Below, piece after piece: positions 13,662 through 15,797 of a stretch of DNA of 15,797 nt; position 1 is the stretch's first letter, and each line of letters starts with the position of its first letter. Source of the DNA: JACZWL01 sp046756445 (GTDB taxonomy: Bacteria; Pseudomonadota; Gammaproteobacteria; Steroidobacterales; Woeseiaceae). The position numbers were made by a program, and so were the translations under genes. The stretch covers positions 1 to 15,797 of the forward strand of contig JBHHWI010000068.1 in assembly GCA_046756445.1 (NCBI GenBank). The letters are read 5' to 3'. The notes under the pieces are model-generated. The model worked only from the letters and a program-made list of their open reading frames with translations, had not been told where the DNA came from and did no database searches.

Positions 13662-15644
13662 ATGAAAGCCATTGCATGGATATTGGCAGGCGCGGTATTG
13701 GGCCTTTCTTCAACGCCGGCGGCGGCGGAATCGGGCGACGTGAGCGTCTCGCACTTCGAGCCGATCGAGAGACTGAGCATCGACTCGGCGAGCCTCGGCG
13801 CGAGCGACAGGCTGTCCGCGGCGGGACCGGTCTCGCTGGGCTTTGACGCCCTGGGTCAGTCCTTCGATCTGCGGCTCGAGCCCAACAGCGGTTTGCTGTC
13901 GGGCTTTGCGCTCGAGGCACTGCCGGGCGGCATCGAGGTATACCGCGGCCGGATGGCCGGCAAGGCGGACTCCTGGGCCCGCATCGTCGTCTTCCAGGGC
14001 ATGCCGAGAGGCCTGGTCTGGGACGGCCGGGAGCTCTATGCGATCGAGGCGCCCGGTGACAGCGTGGTGCCGACAGCATCGCCGATCATCTATCGCCTTG
14101 CCGATACCGTCATCGCTCCCGGCAGCATGAGCTGCGCCGCCGGGGCCATGAGCGGCAACGGCGCAGCGAGCTACCAGAAGCTGATCGGGGAACTGGGCGG
14201 GGCGATCTCCCAGGCGCCCGGCGCCGTCGAGGAGATCGACATAGGCGCGGTGGGCGATTTCGAGTTCACCAGCGCTCAGGGCGGCGATGCGGCTGCGGCC
14301 GCCGCTATTACCACGCGGCTCAACAACGTCGACGGCATCTACAGCCAGCAACTCGGCGTACAGATCAACGTGCCCGTGATAGACACCTTCAGTACCTCGA
14401 CGGACCCGTTCTCAGACACCAACGACGCGGCCGCGCTGTTAGGCGAGCTCGCCGATTACCGGGAGACCACGCCGGCTCAGACGAGCCTGGGCCTCACGCA
14501 CTTGTATACCGGCCGGGCCCTGGCCGGAGCGACAGTCGGAATCGCATTCACCAGCGAACTGTGCAGTCCGCGCTTCGGCGCGGGGCTTAGCGAGGGCCGC
14601 AGCAACGCGACCTTCGACAGCCTGGTTGCCGCCCACGAGATCGGCCATAACTTCGGCGCGCCGCACGACGGCGTTCCGGGATCGGCCTGCGAGTCCGAGC
14701 CGCTGACTTTCATCATGGCGCCCTCGATGAACGGCAGCAACCAGTTCTCTCAGTGCAGCATCACCCAGATGTCGGACGACATTGCCGCGGCGGCATGTAT
14801 CACCCCGCTGCCGACTGTCGATCTGACCATCGCATTGAACGGCCAGGCACCGACGGCATTGCTCGGTAATTTCGCGAGCCTGACGTTCGACATAGGCAAC
14901 AGAGGCACGCTTCAGGGCACCAACGTTCAGGCAGACATCACCCTGCCGGGCAACGTCTCCTTCGTGTCCGCATCCGCCTCGACCGGAAGCTGCACCGAGG
15001 CGGCCGGCACTGTGAACTGCCTGCTGGGCGACGTGCCGGGGACCAGCGGGCAAACCGTCACCGTCAGCACCCTGACTACCGCGGTCGGCGTCGGAACATT
15101 CGATGCCACCGTGACTGCCGACTTCGACGAAAGGCCGGGCAACAACCAGGACTCCGTGCAATTGACCGTCGATCCGGCGGTGGATCTGGTCGTCAACGCA
15201 CCGGCTGCCACCCAGATCACGCTCAACGGCAGCACCGCCATCGGCGTCCTGCTCGAGAATCGATCGGTGCTGGATGCGACCGGTGTGACTCTGAGCATCT
15301 CGCTTGCCAGCGGACTCAGGGCAGACACCGCAAGCTGGCCCGCTGGCAGCTGTACCGTTGCGGCGCAGCAGGTCGATTGTCAGGCGGGCAGCTTCGGCAA
15401 CCTGTCGAATTCGAGCCTGAACCTCGGGGTCACCGGACTGACCGCAGGCGTGAAGAGCTACACCATAACGCTGGCGTCCACCGAGGCGGACACCGACCCG
15501 GCCAACAACAGCATCAACAGCACGGTCACGGTAAACGACCCGAACGCCCCCGCACGTAGCGGTGGCGGCGCGGTCGGCCTACCGCTCCTTTGCCTGCTCG
15601 GCTGGACAGCATTTCTGGCGCGGCGACGATCCACCGGCATTTGA
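13662..15644 (+). CDS. Secreted reprolysin-like zinc metalloprotease with DUF11 repeats and GlyGly-CTERM
   Basis: Exported protease of 660 residues. Signal peptide about 1-22 (cleavage after PAAA). A propeptide-like region (about 23-190) holds a single cysteine, Cys158, a candidate inhibitory cysteine switch. The catalytic domain (about 190-382) has HEIGHNFGAPHD (325-336), the reprolysin/M12B zinc site with His325, His329, His335 and catalytic Glu326, followed by the Met-turn FIMAPSM (350-356) and FSQCS. Two DUF11-like beta-sandwich repeats follow (about 386-504 and 506-627), each with a GSC-x8-C pair. The C-terminus (about 631-660) is SGGGAVG, a hydrophobic helix, then ARRR: a GlyGly-CTERM/MYXO-CTERM-like sorting signal, cleaved by rhombosortase in other bacteria after type II secretion. 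It probably degrades external protein. GGGA precedes the ATG by about seven bases. No rhombosortase gene is in the window. Confidence 0.9.
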   Translation: MKAIAWILAGAVLGLSSTPAAAESGDVSVSHFEPIERLSIDSASLGASDRLSAAGPVSLGFDALGQSFDLRLEPNSGLLSGFALEALPGGIEVYRGRMAGKADSWARIVVFQGMPRGLVWDGRELYAIEAPGDSVVPTASPIIYRLADTVIAPGSMSCAAGAMSGNGAASYQKLIGELGGAISQAPGAVEEIDIGAVGDFEFTSAQGGDAAAAAAITTRLNNVDGIYSQQLGVQINVPVIDTFSTSTDPFSDTNDAAALLGELADYRETTPAQTSLGLTHLYTGRALAGATVGIAFTSELCSPRFGAGLSEGRSNATFDSLVAAHEIGHNFGAPHDGVPGSACESEPLTFIMAPSMNGSNQFSQCSITQMSDDIAAAACITPLPTVDLTIALNGQAPTALLGNFASLTFDIGNRGTLQGTNVQADITLPGNVSFVSASASTGSCTEAAGTVNCLLGDVPGTSGQTVTVSTLTTAVGVGTFDATVTADFDERPGNNQDSVQLTVDPAVDLVVNAPAATQITLNGSTAIGVLLENRSVLDATGVTLSISLASGLRADTASWPAGSCTVAAQQVDCQAGSFGNLSNSSLNLGVTGLTAGVKSYTITLASTEADTDPANNSINSTVTVNDPNAPARSGGGAVGLPLLCLLGWTAFLARRRSTGI

Positions 15645-15664
15645 CAGGCTAATTCCGCGCCATA

Positions 15665-15693
15665 TTGACTACCGTCACCCCGGCCGGTCTAAT
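15665..15693 (+). promoter_or_regulatory. Sigma70 promoter of tRNA-Phe
   Basis: TTGACT (15665-15670), 17 bases, TCTAAT (15688-15693), then a G/C-rich discriminator (ACCCCGC), as expected of a growth-rate-controlled stable-RNA promoter. Transcription would begin near 15700, about 22 bases before the mature tRNA. Confidence 0.8.
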
Positions 15694-15721
15694 ACCCCGC
15701 TCGCATGTGAGGTCCCGGACT

Positions 15722-15797
15722 GGCCAGGTAGCTCAGTTGGTAGAGCAGTGGACTGAAAATCCTCGTGTCGGTGGTTCGATTCCGCCCCTGGCCACCA
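15722..15797 (+). tRNA. tRNA-Phe (anticodon GAA)
   Basis: Cloverleaf of 76 bases with encoded CCA. Acceptor GGCCAGG (15722-15728) pairs perfectly with CCTGGCC (15787-15793). D arm GCTC/GAGC (15731-15746). Anticodon loop CTGAAAA (15753-15759) with GAA at 15755-15757. T arm GGTGG-TTCGATT-CCGCC (15770-15786). The anticodon stem GTGGA/TCCTC has one T-T mismatch (15749 against 15763), where E. coli tRNA-Phe has a G-C pair. All other stems are sound, so I regard it as functional. Confidence 0.95.

Noticed and set aside
14439..15161. Minus-strand frame of 240 codons opposite the metalloprotease
   Set aside because: Antisense shadow of the zinc-site and DUF11 regions; no independent support.
15562..15756. 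Plus-strand frame running into the tRNA gene
   Set aside because: It overlaps the protease end, the tRNA promoter and the tRNA itself, so it is not a gene.

Overview
The window reads as ordinary chromosome of a GC-rich (roughly 60 % by eye) gammaproteobacterium, probably free-living or marine. Supporting signs are the asmA-mutY-yggX gene order, a secreted protease with a GlyGly-CTERM-like tail, a short ergothioneine operon (egtB-egtD), an ECF sigma/anti-sigma pair, and palindromes of the REP/RAYT-associated style. The exact genus cannot be read from the sequence. I see no phage, integrase, transposase gene, CRISPR array or toxin-antitoxin locus.

Layout. Positions 1-99 hold a perfect 33-bp inverted repeat and a 13-bp tandem duplication, lying at the 3' end of a minus-strand cyclic-di-GMP protein (93-2201) with pseudo-receiver, PAS, GGDEF and degenerate EAL domains. 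After a 388-nt divergent region, a plus-strand operon encodes an ECF sigma factor (2590-3189), an overlapping membrane anti-sigma factor without a zinc motif (3176-3742) and an exported DUF4097-type beta-repeat protein (3797-4672), closed by a hairpin. A second plus-strand operon follows: AsmA-family protein, exported SRPBCC/START-like protein, MutY and YggX (4784-8842). It ends in a 22-bp inverted repeat and a bidirectional A/T-flanked hairpin (8847-8970).

Convergent to it on the minus strand is an Lrp/AsnC regulator - egtB - egtD operon (11746 down to 8966), divergent from alanine dehydrogenase (11886-13007). Then come a small lipoprotein with its own strong sigma70-like promoter (13010-13488), a large secreted reprolysin-like metalloprotease (13662-15644), and tRNA-Phe(GAA) at the window edge (15722-15797), preceded by a promoter nearly identical to the lipoprotein's.

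How the genes fit together. The sigma/anti-sigma/DUF4097 set looks like an envelope-sensing regulon module. MutY (8-oxoguanine mispair repair), YggX (iron protection) and EgtB/EgtD (ergothioneine, a thiol antioxidant) all point to oxidative-stress defence, although they sit in separate transcription units. The Lrp regulator probably controls ald and may also set egtBD expression because it is the first gene of that operon. I found no convincing new multi-gene system. The items most worth a second look are the degenerate EAL domain, the zinc-less anti-sigma/DUF4097 module, the lrp-egtBD linkage, the paired promoters, the candidate cysteine switch in the protease, and the palindromic repeats.
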